A DNA stretch of 64,000 nt from Acetobacter sp. UBA5411 (GCF_002409645.1 NZ_DHNR01000001.1:16432-80431); one strand, 5' to 3'; numbered from the stretch's first letter, positions 9,250 to 18,287 are shown. Program-made: numbers and translations. Notes: generated by a model not told the origin, from the sequence alone.

Positions 9250-9999
9250 TCAATGGTGGGACTCACAGGTTTCCGGTGGAGGTTTCTGCCACATGGTGAT
9301 CTCGGCCTGACATTTTCCTGCCTTGTCAGGGTCTCCCGGTATGACGTCAGAAAAGCAGTGCGGATATTGTTTATGTGCCTGCTCGATCCAACCAGCTGAG
9401 AATGCCGCAGTTGCGACTGTAAAGCCCTGTAGAATTGTACAAAATCTTGCAAACCAGAAAAGAACTCGAATATGATTCTGGTATCTGCATGCGCAATCGA
9501 GAGTCAGGGCGGTTATTTTTGCCTGAACTTCTGTTTTTGTCATATCGGGTTGTGGTTTGTTGTTCTTTATTTTCTTCCACATTTTTTGAAGTGATTTGAT
9601 TGGGTATTGAATATTTATCTGGTTGACCGTGTCAGCGGTAATAAATATTTTTGCGACTTCAAATCCGAAAAATATGATGAAAGATGTATTGAATGCCCAT
9701 GAGAAGGGCACAAATCCATTTATGTTTTTTGCAATTGAATAGAATGGTGGAAACAGTGTTGACGGGGCTGTCGTGTAAAATAGTGTACCCATACCCGCGA
9801 CAAGAATGCCAGAAGTGATGAGTTCAGGCGTTTTCAGGTTATTGGTCAGGATACTTCTGTTTGTTTCGGGGAGGGACTGTATGTAATCGTCAGTCAGAGC
9901 GCATGCTTCAGGATAGTCGTCCCGACAGTCATTGAGTGTGTTAGTAAGGCTGTTTGCAATAGAGTTGAGTGATTTTTTTCTTTTCATGGTTTTTATCAT
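9250..9999 (-). CDS. Orphan membrane protein, AT-rich
   Basis: A 249-residue protein I do not recognise. It has two or three likely membrane segments: about 60-85 (ELITSGILVAGMGTLFY), 95-115 (AFNTSFIIFFGFEVAKIF) and 180-205 (VLFWFARFCTILQGF). The first 55 residues are polar and the C-terminal tail holds several cysteines and prolines. The AT-rich composition and codon use (many AAT, ATA, TTT codons) differ clearly from neighbouring genes, suggesting acquisition by transfer. Two ATG codons (9999 and 9987) could start it, and neither has a strong ribosome-binding site. Confidence 0.55.
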   Translation of the reverse strand: MIKTMKRKKSLNSIANSLTNTLNDCRDDYPEACALTDDYIQSLPETNRSILTNNLKTPELITSGILVAGMGTLFYTTAPSTLFPPFYSIAKNINGFVPFSWAFNTSFIIFFGFEVAKIFITADTVNQINIQYPIKSLQKMWKKIKNNKPQPDMTKTEVQAKITALTLDCACRYQNHIRVLFWFARFCTILQGFTVATAAFSAGWIEQAHKQYPHCFSDVIPGDPDKAGKCQAEITMWQKPPPETCESHH

Positions 10000-10035
10000 T
10001 CTTGTTTAATGTTTCAGGATTAATATTGTTGCGAT

Positions 10036-10067
10036 CACTATAGATCAACAATTTTGTGAATATAGTG
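10036..10067. promoter_or_regulatory. Inverted repeat upstream of dnaE
   Basis: CACTATA at 10036-10042 and TATAGTG at 10061-10067 form a perfect 7-bp inverted repeat with an 18-nt spacer in an AT-rich segment about 55 bp before dnaE and just upstream of the divergent orphan gene. It may be a protein-binding site or part of a promoter. No function can be assigned from sequence alone. Confidence 0.3.
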
Positions 10068-10120
10068 AGGCAGGAAGGCGGGCCTCCCCATAATCGCCCT
10101 TGCTATGCTATTCTGCCCTC

Positions 10121-13100
10121 ATGCCACACGCCGATTTCGTCCATCTCCGCGTTCATTCTGCCTATTCCCTCAGTCAGGGTGCCATCCGCATCCCTGAACT
10201 GGTTGCGTTGGCCCGAGGCATGGAGATGCCCGCAGTCGCCATTACCGACACAGGCAATCTTTTCGGTGGGCTGGAATTTTCGCAATACTGTGCGGGGAAG
10301 GGGGTTCAGCCGATCATTGGTTGTCAGATCGGCCTGCCGCCGCGTGATGATCGGCCGGGTGCGCCTTCCGAGCCGATCGTATTGCTTGCGCGTGATGAGG
10401 AAGGGCTGGCGAATCTCCAGTTCCTGTCCTCCGCAGGGTTTCTTGAAGGCGACACGGCGGACCCCACCGTTACGCTCGATATGTTGTGTGAGCGCAGTAA
10501 GGGGCTTTTCCTGCTGACAGGCGGCACGCGCGGTCCGCTCTATCAGATGCTGGCGGAAGGACAGCAGGAGCAGGCGGAAGCATGGCTGGCTCAGTTGCAT
10601 GAGGGATTTGGCGAGAATCTCGTTGTGGAGCTCAATCGGTTCGGTCTCCCGATAGAGGAAGCCGTTGAGCCCGGGGTGCTGGCGCTTGCTGACCGGATGC
10701 GTCTGCCGATTGTGGCGACCAATGAGTGCTTTTTCCCTCAGCCGAAGATGCATGAGGCGCATGATGCATTGATCTGCATCGCGCAGGGGCGGACGATGGC
10801 GGAAAAAGACCGCTGGAAAGTCTCGCCAGAGTGTTGGTTCAAGCCGCCCGCCGACATGCGCAAGCTGTTTGCCGATCTGCCGGACGCCTGTGACAACACG
10901 CTGGCGATTGCAAAAAGCTGTGCCATCAAGGTCGAAACTCGCAAGCCACTGTTGCCAATCTGTCCGAAGGTGCGCGAGGGCCAGACTGAAGACGAAACCG
11001 TTCGCGCCATGGCACGAGAGGGGCTGGAGCTTCGTCTCGCTGCTATCAGCGCTGATGAGAAAACGCGTGAGGTTTACAAGGAACGGCTTGAGTTTGAGCT
11101 CGACATCATCTCCCGTATGGGATTTCCGGGCTACTTCCTGATCGTTGCTGACTTCATCCAGTGGGCGAAAGCCCATGATATTCCGGTGGGGCCGGGGCGT
11201 GGTTCCGGCGCAGGCTCGCTGGTGGCCTATGCCCTTACCATCACCGACATCGACCCGCTTCCGTTCAACCTGCTGTTCGAGCGCTTCCTGAATCCGGAAC
11301 GTGTCTCGATGCCTGACTTCGATATCGACTTCTGTCAGGACCGCCGCGATGAAGTGATCTCCTACGTCCGTCGTGAATATGGCGGCGATCGCGTGGCGCA
11401 GATCATCACGTTCGGAAAATTGCAGGCCCGCGCTGCGGTTCGTGACGTCGGCCGTGTGCTTGGCCTCCCTTACGGCATGGTCAACCGTGTCGCCGAGTTG
11501 ATCCCCAACAATCCCGCCAAGCCCACTACCCTGAAGGACGCCATCGCCGGCGAGCCAAAACTTCAGGAAATGCGTGATACGGACGAGGCTTTGCGTCGTC
11601 TGATGGAAATCGGGCAGCAGCTGGAAGGGCTCTACCGTCACGCCTCGACTCATGCCGCCGGCGTGGTGATCGGTGATCGTAAACTTGTCGATCTTGTCCC
11701 GCTCTATCGCGATCCGAAGAGCGACATGCTCGTCACGCAGTTCAACATGAAATATGTTGAACAGGCGGGACTGGTGAAGTTCGACTTCCTCGGTTTGACC
11801 ACGCTGACTATCCTCCAGCGCGGCGTGCGGTTCTTGAAAGGACTCGGCATCGAGGTCGATCTTGCGAAAATCCCGCTCGACGACAAGCTGACTTACGAAA
11901 TGCTGTCACGCGGCGATACCGCTGGCGTGTTCCAGTTCGAAGGCGCGGGCATGAGGGACGTCCTCAAACAGATGCGCCCGACCCGACTGGAAGACCTGAT
12001 TGCAGCCGTGGCGCTCTATCGTCCGGGCCCAATGGCCAACATCCCCGATTACTGTCGGCGCAAACACGGCGAGGCATGGGAACCGCCGCATGAGGAAATC
12101 CGTGACATCCTGGAAGAGACCTATGGCATCATGGTCTATCAGGAACAGGTCATGCAGATCGCCCAGAAGATGGCGGGTTACAGCCTCGGTGCCGCTGACC
12201 TTCTGCGTCGTGCAATGGGTAAAAAGATCCGCGCCGAAATGGACAAGCAGCGCGAGATCTTCACCGAAGGCGCGACGGGTCGCGGTATCCCGAAAGACAA
12301 GGCCGTCGAAGTCTTCGACCTTATGGCGAAGTTCGCTGACTACGGCTTCAATAAATCCCATGCCGCCGCCTACGCTCTGGTGTCGTATCAGACGGCGTGG
12401 ATGAAGGCGAACTATCCGGTGTCGTTTCTCGCCGCGTGTATGTCGCTGGCGCGGGAACGCACGGAAAAACTGGCGGCTTTGCGTCAGGAAGCGGAGCGTC
12501 TCGGCATCCGCGTGTTACCGCCCGACATCAACAAATCCGATGCCGACTTCAAGGTTGAGAAGCAGGAGGACGGCACACTCGCCATTCGTTATGCACTGGC
12601 GGCGGTGAAGAAGGTTGGTTTTGTCGCCATGCAGGGTTTGATGGAAGCGCGTGGCGGCAAGCCGTTCCGTGACCTCGCGGATTTTGCTGCCCGCGTTGAC
12701 CCGAAGAACCTGAACAAGATGCAGCTCGAGAACCTCGCGCGCGCTGGGGCTTTCGACTCAATGGAGCCAAATCGGGCGCGCGTGTTCAGCGCCATCGAAA
12801 TGATCCTCAAGCGCGCTCATGCCCGCGTGCAGGAGATGAATAGTGGGCAGGGGGGGCTGTTTGGCGGTCCTGCCGAGCCGGAACCCTTGCATCTCTCAAA
12901 GGAGCAGGACTGGCCCGAGTTTGAGAAGCTGTCGTACGAAGCGGATGCGATCGGCTTTCATATGACCGGCCATCCGCTCGATTCCTATAAACCGGTCATG
13001 CGGCGGCTGGGTGTGGTTCCCATGTCCCAACTGCTGCCAACGGCAGAGGGTGGCATCATGCGGGTCAAGATTGCGGGGTGTGTTGTGGACCGCAAGGAGC

Positions 13101-13540
13101 GTCCAACTCGGAGTGGCAGCAAGATGGCCTGGTTGCGGCTTTCAGACGCAACCGGAAGTTGTGAAGTGACACTGTTCTCAGAGGTGCTTGGGCGAGTCAG
13201 GGACATTCTGGTGGCTGGTCGCGCCGTACTTGTGACGGCTGATCTGAAACTGGAAGGGGAGGCGATGCGCATTACAGCCTCCGATCTTGTGGAACTGGAG
13301 GATGTGGCCTCCCAGACCGGTGGAGAAATGCGAATCTGGCTTGAGGATGCTGATGCCGTCAGTGATATTCAGGCGGTCCTGTCCCGACAGCAGGGTGGTA
13401 AAGGCAAGGTCATTCTACTGCCGCGTATTTCAGACACGCAGGAACTCGAGGTGCGTCTGCGCACCGGTTACCGGCTGAGCCCGGTTGTCGGGCAGGCGCT
13501 GAAGATGATTTCTGGTATTACGGCAATCGAGATAAGGTGA
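10121..13540 (+). CDS. dnaE: DNA polymerase III alpha subunit
   Basis: The catalytic subunit of the replicative polymerase, about 1139 residues, normal length. An N-terminal PHP domain begins at FVHLRVHSAYSL. The polymerase core carries the PDFDIDFCQDRRDEV active-site block near residue 405 and GPGRGSGAGSLVAYAL just before it. Helix-hairpin-helix and OB-fold regions follow toward the C-terminus. The ATG at 10121 is chosen because PHADFVHLRVHSAYS matches the usual DnaE beginning. Another in-frame ATG seven codons upstream (10100) is possible, and neither has a clear ribosome-binding site. Confidence 0.96.
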   Translation: MPHADFVHLRVHSAYSLSQGAIRIPELVALARGMEMPAVAITDTGNLFGGLEFSQYCAGKGVQPIIGCQIGLPPRDDRPGAPSEPIVLLARDEEGLANLQFLSSAGFLEGDTADPTVTLDMLCERSKGLFLLTGGTRGPLYQMLAEGQQEQAEAWLAQLHEGFGENLVVELNRFGLPIEEAVEPGVLALADRMRLPIVATNECFFPQPKMHEAHDALICIAQGRTMAEKDRWKVSPECWFKPPADMRKLFADLPDACDNTLAIAKSCAIKVETRKPLLPICPKVREGQTEDETVRAMAREGLELRLAAISADEKTREVYKERLEFELDIISRMGFPGYFLIVADFIQWAKAHDIPVGPGRGSGAGSLVAYALTITDIDPLPFNLLFERFLNPERVSMPDFDIDFCQDRRDEVISYVRREYGGDRVAQIITFGKLQARAAVRDVGRVLGLPYGMVNRVAELIPNNPAKPTTLKDAIAGEPKLQEMRDTDEALRRLMEIGQQLEGLYRHASTHAAGVVIGDRKLVDLVPLYRDPKSDMLVTQFNMKYVEQAGLVKFDFLGLTTLTILQRGVRFLKGLGIEVDLAKIPLDDKLTYEMLSRGDTAGVFQFEGAGMRDVLKQMRPTRLEDLIAAVALYRPGPMANIPDYCRRKHGEAWEPPHEEIRDILEETYGIMVYQEQVMQIAQKMAGYSLGAADLLRRAMGKKIRAEMDKQREIFTEGATGRGIPKDKAVEVFDLMAKFADYGFNKSHAAAYALVSYQTAWMKANYPVSFLAACMSLARERTEKLAALRQEAERLGIRVLPPDINKSDADFKVEKQEDGTLAIRYALAAVKKVGFVAMQGLMEARGGKPFRDLADFAARVDPKNLNKMQLENLARAGAFDSMEPNRARVFSAIEMILKRAHARVQEMNSGQGGLFGGPAEPEPLHLSKEQDWPEFEKLSYEADAIGFHMTGHPLDSYKPVMRRLGVVPMSQLLPTAEGGIMRVKIAGCVVDRKERPTRSGSKMAWLRLSDATGSCEVTLFSEVLGRVRDILVAGRAVLVTADLKLEGEAMRITASDLVELEDVASQTGGEMRIWLEDADAVSDIQAVLSRQQGGKGKVILLPRISDTQELEVRLRTGYRLSPVVGQALKMISGITAIEIR

Positions 13541-13620
13541 TACAACTTTTGGTTGCATTATTGTCTATAAAATGACACAGGTTGAATCCTGAATAACTAG
13601 ACTGTCCTCGGAGAAGCAGG

Positions 13621-13902
13621 ATGGATATCTCGACAACAGCTACTGCCACTATGCAGAATCCCATTGTGTCTTCAATGAATGACGATGCGCGCAATGGTTC
13701 GTCAGCAAATAAAACCACGACTGCCGCCACAACAGCGGCGAGGCTGAACGCCCTGCCGGTGATTAACCCGGCATCCCATATCGACCCGGCGCTCGGTATT
13801 GTGGTGGTCGAAACCTATAATACGACTGGAGAGGTGGTTGATCAGTATCCGACCAGCCACATGATGCAGCAGTATTCACTCTACGGTTTGTCCCAGAGCT
13901 GA
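13621..13902 (+). CDS. Small protein with FlaG-like C-terminal motif
   Basis: A 93-residue protein of unknown function. The first 45 residues are low-complexity, rich in Thr, Ala, Asn and Ser. The C-terminal half (DPALGIVVVETYN, then GEVVDQYPT) resembles the short pattern seen in FlaG-like flagellin-associated proteins and similar alphaproteobacterial small proteins, a weak similarity judged by eye. No flagellar genes lie nearby. A GGAGAAGCAGG site directly precedes the ATG, which supports translation. It stands alone between dnaE and the Rieske oxygenase. Confidence 0.5.
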   Translation: MDISTTATATMQNPIVSSMNDDARNGSSANKTTTAATTAARLNALPVINPASHIDPALGIVVVETYNTTGEVVDQYPTSHMMQQYSLYGLSQS

Positions 13903-14110
13903 TTGATCTTGCTTCCAGCGCGGCAGGATATTGATTGATATCAAGGCCGAAACACAATCCGGTTGTGCTGGTATGCAGATCGACGGCTTGTATTCGTTGT
14001 GAGGGAGGTTGATCCTTTCACGCTGTCATTGCACGTTGCCAAAAAGAGTGAATTGGTATTGCCGCACTTTGGATCGGCAGTCGTGCGGGTGAGGCGGGAG
14101 AATACAGGAC

Positions 14111-15256
14111 ATGTTGACACAGCAGGAAAGCCGGGAAAATCAGGCGGCTGAGGTGCAGGGTGACGCGGAGCAGAAAACTCCGACAGTCACAAGTGAGCTT
14201 TACCACCGCACCGGTCCCGATCTGCGTCGTGTCGGCCTCAACCCTGATTTCTGGTATCCGGTGGCTTGGTCCAAAAAGGTCAAGCCCGGCAAGGCGTTTG
14301 CAACACGCTTCGCTGGTGATCCGATTGTAATCGTCCGTCCTGACGATGGCTCTCCCATCTATGCGCTTGAGGATCGTTGCGCCCATCGGCAGGTCCCCCT
14401 CAGCAAGGGAACAGTAGATGGGGACGTCGTTCGCTGCTGTTATCATGGCTGGTCATTTGACCGGAAAGGCTCCTGTGTCACGGTGCCTTATCTTAACAAG
14501 CCGGGCGTTGGTCGGGGCGTAAAGACGTATCCCTGTCAGGAACGTAGCGGTCTGATCTTTATTTTCCCCGGTGATCCTGAACTGGCGAAGACTGTTCCGG
14601 TCCCGGTTCCGTGTCAGGCTGACAATCCTGAATTTAAGACGCGGCACTTCGATCCACTGGTGAACTGCCATTACTCCTTCATGCATGAGAATCTGATGGA
14701 TATGAATCATCAGTTCCTGCACCGGAAACAGATGGGGCAGATCACGGCTCGCTTCATGGGGCAGAGCAAAGGCGAGAACTTTGTTGAGGCCAGCTACAGC
14801 TTCGCTCGGAAGGGCGGCGATCAGCCGCTGGCCGAACGCCTCATCTTCGGCAAGCATGACAAGACCATTGATGTCAAAGACCAGCCGGTCGATGAAATCG
14901 TCACTATTCGCACGACCTATCCTTATCAGACGTTGCAGATCAGGGATAAAGATGGCGACCTCGTCATGGATCTCTGGGTGGCCTACGTGCCGCTCGGCAA
15001 GGACGAGACGGTAACGCAGAGCTATGGTCTGCTCTCGGTCAAACGTCCGAAATGGAAGTTCCTGCTCGATCTGGCATGGCCGGTACTGGGCATCTTCACC
15101 AACCGAATCTTCATGGAAGACAAGGAGATTGTGGAGATGGAGCAGCAGGCCTGGAAAGAACTCGGCGGCGACCACAATGTGGAAGTCTTCCCGGTCGTGC
15201 GCAATCTGAGAGAGCTGCTGATCCGCTCTGGCGTCCCGCTGCAGGCAGAAAGCTGA
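14111..15256 (+). CDS. Rieske non-heme iron oxygenase, alpha-type subunit
   Basis: A 381-residue oxygenase component. The N-terminal Rieske domain has CAH...CCYHGW (about residues 88-113), giving the two Cys and two His of the 2Fe-2S cluster. The catalytic domain shows NCHYSFMHENLMDMNHQFLH (about 180-200), with the His-His-Asp iron site and the bridging aspartate. Family members hydroxylate or demethylate aromatic, steroid or other ring substrates with electrons from a separate reductase. No reductase or ferredoxin gene is adjacent, so substrate and partner are unknown. In this family the spacing between the two iron histidines is usually four residues; here it appears to be three. Confidence 0.85.
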   Translation: MLTQQESRENQAAEVQGDAEQKTPTVTSELYHRTGPDLRRVGLNPDFWYPVAWSKKVKPGKAFATRFAGDPIVIVRPDDGSPIYALEDRCAHRQVPLSKGTVDGDVVRCCYHGWSFDRKGSCVTVPYLNKPGVGRGVKTYPCQERSGLIFIFPGDPELAKTVPVPVPCQADNPEFKTRHFDPLVNCHYSFMHENLMDMNHQFLHRKQMGQITARFMGQSKGENFVEASYSFARKGGDQPLAERLIFGKHDKTIDVKDQPVDEIVTIRTTYPYQTLQIRDKDGDLVMDLWVAYVPLGKDETVTQSYGLLSVKRPKWKFLLDLAWPVLGIFTNRIFMEDKEIVEMEQQAWKELGGDHNVEVFPVVRNLRELLIRSGVPLQAES

Positions 15257-15303
15257 GACTGGAATCAGGTTTCTGCGCTGGATTATTCGCTGGTCGGGCG
15301 CTG

Positions 15304-15325
15304 CACTATCATAGTGGCGGTTTTC
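15304..15325 (+). terminator. Possible terminator of the Rieske oxygenase gene
   Basis: CACTATCATAGTG at 15304-15316 is a short symmetrical hairpin followed by GCGG and four T. It lies about 50 bp after the oxygenase stop. The stem is only 5 bp, so this is a weak candidate. Confidence 0.3.
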
Positions 15326-15439
15326 CGTCCGATTGGGCAGAAGGTGACCGTTCCATTGCGGTCTGACCTTCAGGGTTGCTTTTTTCGCAGAAAATGGTCA
15401 TACCGCGCCTGCCTGTGTCCAGTGACACGGGACTTCACA

Positions 15440-15486
15440 CGCAGCGTCCGCACTGGTGTCCGTTCTTTCGGATTTGGTGCGCTGCG
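15440..15486 (+). ncRNA. Structured leader upstream of rpsB
   Basis: Three nested stems stack in the rpsB 5' leader: CGCAG 15440-15444 with CTGCG 15482-15486, CGCAC 15449-15453 with GTGCG 15477-15481, and TCCG 15459-15462 with CGGA 15469-15472. Structured leaders are a common means of ribosomal-protein autoregulation, so S2 binding is a reasonable inference. I do not know a described family with this fold, and conservation was not tested. A weak promoter-like pair (TTGCTT, then CATACC after 17 bp) lies further upstream near 15375-15405. Confidence 0.4.
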
Positions 15487-15518
15487 GAGGAACAACCGGA
15501 ACGCAAGGATTCTGAATC

Positions 15519-16319
15519 ATGGCGATGCCTGATTTCACACTGCGTCAGCTTCTTGAGGCTGGCGTCCACTTTGGTCACCACACCCGCCGCTGGAACCCGC
15601 GCATGGCGCCGTACCTGTTCGGTGTGCGTAACCAGGTTCACATCATTGACCTGCAGCAGACAGTTGTTCTGCTTGACCGCGCCCTGAAGGTCATCCGTGA
15701 TACAGTCGCAAGCGGTGGTCGTGTTCTGTTCGTCGGCACCAAGCGCGCAGCATCCGATCAGGTTGCTGAAGCTGCTCAGCGTTGCGGCCAGTACTACGTC
15801 AACCATCGTTGGCTCGGCGGCATGCTGACCAACTGGAAGACCATCACGGGCTCCATCAAGCGTCTGCGCCACATCGAAGACATGCTGGGCGGTGAGACGC
15901 AGGGTCTGACGAAAAAGGAAATCCTCGACATCACCCGCGACAAGGACAAGCTTGAGCGCTCCCTCGGTGGTATCAAGGAAATGGGTGGCCTGCCTGACAT
16001 CCTGTTCGTCATCGACACGACGAAAGAGAAGCTGGCAATCGAAGAAGCCAACAAGCTTGGCATTCCGGTTGTCGCCATTCTCGACAGCAACTCGAACCCA
16101 GAGGGCGTGACCTACCCGATCCCGGGTAACGATGACGCCATCCGTGCGATCGAGCTGTATTGCAACCTCGTTTCCAGCGCTGTTCTCGACGGTATCTCCG
16201 CCGAGATGACCGCTTCGGGTCGTGACTTTGGCGCAGCTGAAGAGCTGCCTGTTGCCGAGGCTGTCGCTGTTGAGGAAACAGCTGAAGCTCCGGCTGCGGC
16301 CCCTGCTGAAGCAGGTTGA
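15519..16319 (+). CDS. rpsB: 30S ribosomal protein S2
   Basis: A 266-residue small-subunit protein. MPDFTLRQLLEAGVHFGHHTRRWNPRMAPY at the start and the RWLGGMLTNWKTI block are diagnostic. The core ends around residue 235 and is followed by an alanine/glutamate-rich tail, as in many alphaproteobacteria. It is transcribed with tsf, as is usual. An AAGGA site lies about 10 bases before the ATG, and the structured leader precedes it. Confidence 0.97.
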   Translation: MAMPDFTLRQLLEAGVHFGHHTRRWNPRMAPYLFGVRNQVHIIDLQQTVVLLDRALKVIRDTVASGGRVLFVGTKRAASDQVAEAAQRCGQYYVNHRWLGGMLTNWKTITGSIKRLRHIEDMLGGETQGLTKKEILDITRDKDKLERSLGGIKEMGGLPDILFVIDTTKEKLAIEEANKLGIPVVAILDSNSNPEGVTYPIPGNDDAIRAIELYCNLVSSAVLDGISAEMTASGRDFGAAEELPVAEAVAVEETAEAPAAAPAEAG

Positions 16320-16325
16320 TTGAAG

Positions 16326-16403
16326 GGCGGGAGTTCGTGGAGCATATCCACAGACTCCGCCACTGAAAGATTGCAAGCACGTCCCGCAGGGTGACGTGCT
16401 TGC
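16326..16403 (+). ncRNA. Two tandem hairpins between rpsB and tsf
   Basis: Hairpin 1 pairs 16326-16341 with 16347-16361 imperfectly. Hairpin 2 is a perfect 11-bp stem, 16373-16383 with 16393-16403, and a 9-nt loop. No poly-T tract follows, so neither looks like a simple terminator. They may protect or process the rpsB part of the transcript, or partially attenuate tsf, giving different S2 and EF-Ts yields from one operon. Confidence 0.5.
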
Positions 16404-16425
16404 TGCTATTGTGGAGATATGAATC

Positions 16426-17331
16426 ATGGCGGAAATCACTGCTGCCCTCGTGAAGGAACTGCGCGAGAAGACCGGTGCAGGCATGATGGACTGCAAAAAG
16501 GCGCTCAAGGAAGCTGCCGGTGAGATCGAAGGCGCCATTGACTGGCTGCGCACGAAGGGCCTCGCCGCTGCTGCGAAGAAGTCCGGCCGCGTAACCGCTG
16601 AAGGTCTGATCGGCGTTGTTTCCGAAGGCAAGCGCGCTGCGATGGTTGAGGTGAATGCCGAGACCGACTTCGTTGCCCGTAACGAAGCATTCCAGGGTTT
16701 TGTCGAGGAAGTAGCCAAGGCTGCTCTGACGGCTGGCGAAGACCTTGAGAAGATCAAGAATGCTACGGTTGCATCCGGTCGCACGGTTGCTGACGAGCTG
16801 ACGCACCTCATCGCCACGATCGGTGAGAACATGTCGATCCGTCGCGCACGCGTTCTGGAAGTGCCGTCGGGCGTTGTCGCTACCTACATCCACGGCGCCC
16901 TGAAGCCGGGCCTTGGCAAGATTGGCGTTCTGGCTGCTATCGAGGCACCGTCCGAGAGCGACGCCATCATGGCTCTGGGTCGTCAGGTTGGCATGCACGT
17001 CGCAGCGACCCGTCCGGCTGCTCTTGATGTGAGCAGCATTGATCCGGAAGCTGTCGAGCGTGAGCGCGCCGTGCTGAAGGAGCAGGCTCTGGCCTCCGGT
17101 AAGCCGGAAGCGATTGTCGAGAAAATGATCGATGGCCGTATCCGCAAGTTCTACGAAGAAGTCGTTCTTCTTGAGCAGGTCTGGGTGCATGACGGCGAGA
17201 GCCGCGTGAAGGACGTTCTCTCCAAGGCCGGTGTGAAGCTGGTCGGGTTTGATCGTTATCAGCTCGGTGAAGGCATCGAGAAAGAAGAGAATGACTTCGC
17301 TGCTGAAGTGGCCAAGGCTGCTGGCAGCTAA
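16426..17331 (+). CDS. tsf: Elongation factor Ts
   Basis: A 301-residue guanine-nucleotide exchange factor that regenerates EF-Tu-GTP. The N-terminal UBA-like segment with ELREKTGAGMMDCKKALKEA and the VNAETDFVARNEAFQ core motif are diagnostic. Length is typical. Second gene of the rpsB-tsf operon, separated by 106 bp that contain two hairpins. Confidence 0.97.
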   Translation: MAEITAALVKELREKTGAGMMDCKKALKEAAGEIEGAIDWLRTKGLAAAAKKSGRVTAEGLIGVVSEGKRAAMVEVNAETDFVARNEAFQGFVEEVAKAALTAGEDLEKIKNATVASGRTVADELTHLIATIGENMSIRRARVLEVPSGVVATYIHGALKPGLGKIGVLAAIEAPSESDAIMALGRQVGMHVAATRPAALDVSSIDPEAVERERAVLKEQALASGKPEAIVEKMIDGRIRKFYEEVVLLEQVWVHDGESRVKDVLSKAGVKLVGFDRYQLGEGIEKEENDFAAEVAKAAGS

Positions 17332-17349
17332 GATCAGGTCGTTCTGATT

Positions 17350-18120
17350 ATGAATGGGGGCGGGGCATCTCTTGAATGGGAAGCACCCGCCCTTGTTTTA
17401 TCTGTTGCTCCCTTTGGGGAGGCTGATGCGCTTGTGCATCTTTTTTCACCGGCTCAGGGCGTATCGCACGGGCTGGTCAAAGGCGGCCTTGGTCGCCGGA
17501 ATGCTGCGACGTGGCAGAATGGCAATCTCGTGCAGGCCCAGTGGCGGACGCGTATTCCGGGGCAGCTCGGGACAGTCACGGGAGAAATGGCCGGCCCTAA
17601 TGCTGCCCGTGCGCTGTCATCGCGCTCCAGCCTTGCCTGCCTGACTTCTCTTTGTGCTGTTGCAGACAGCGCGCTGGCGGAAGGCGAGCCTTATCCCGGT
17701 CTGTGTCAGGACAGCGCTCAGGTATTGGCGATGCTCGGCACGCAGGATGTTGATGCTGAAATCTCAACGCTCATCCGGTGGGAGACGATCCTGCTGCGGG
17801 ATCTCGGTTTCGCGCTGGACCTGTCCTGTTGCGCCGTTACAGGACAGACGGACGACCTGATTTACGTTTCTCCCCGTACCGGACGTGCCGTGTCTCAGGA
17901 GGGGGCTGGAAAATGGGCTTCACGCCTTTTGCCGTTGCCGCGTTTTCTGCTTGATGATTCGGATTTTGGTACGCCAGAGGACTGGCGGGATGGCCTGCGT
18001 CTGACAGGGCATTTTCTGTCGCGTGACGTTTTTGGACCTCTTCACCGTCCTTTGCCCGCAGCACGAATCAGACTGGCGGATATTGTGCAGTCTTTTGTGA
18101 CGGGGCCGGAAGGGGACTGA
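17350..18120 (+). CDS. recO: DNA repair protein RecO
   Basis: A 256-residue protein with the RecO layout: an N-terminal OB-fold (EAPALVLSVAPFGEADALVHLFS, then GLVKGGLGRR) and a helical C-terminal domain carrying ILLRDLGFALDLSCCAVTG and YVSPRTGRAVS, close to what is known of alphaproteobacterial RecO. It acts with RecR to load RecA on SSB-coated DNA. It begins 18 bp after tsf and may be part of the same transcript. The zinc-binding cysteines of some RecO proteins are not evident here. Confidence 0.88.
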   Translation: MNGGGASLEWEAPALVLSVAPFGEADALVHLFSPAQGVSHGLVKGGLGRRNAATWQNGNLVQAQWRTRIPGQLGTVTGEMAGPNAARALSSRSSLACLTSLCAVADSALAEGEPYPGLCQDSAQVLAMLGTQDVDAEISTLIRWETILLRDLGFALDLSCCAVTGQTDDLIYVSPRTGRAVSQEGAGKWASRLLPLPRFLLDDSDFGTPEDWRDGLRLTGHFLSRDVFGPLHRPLPAARIRLADIVQSFVTGPEGD

Positions 18121-18190
18121 TCTCAATCGCGGTCTATCGCTTCAATGGAAGCGCATGGTTTCAAAGACGAATCTTTGATTGAGTATGGGG

Positions 18191-18209
18191 AGGGACCTCT
18201 TAAGTCCCT
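18191..18209 (+). terminator. Small hairpin after recO
   Basis: AGGGAC at 18191-18196 pairs with GTCCCT at 18204-18209, followed by a short T run. It may end the rpsB-tsf-recO transcript. The stem is short. Confidence 0.35.
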
Positions 18210-18287
18210 TTCAATCATGATGTCAGATGGGGCGGACAGGCACAGTCAGGTTTTACCGTGTAAAAATAACCCGGAAGAAATTGAATA

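Noticed and set aside
15435..17190. Long minus-strand frames across rpsB and tsf
   Set aside because: Antisense to highly conserved translation genes; no protein-like pattern.
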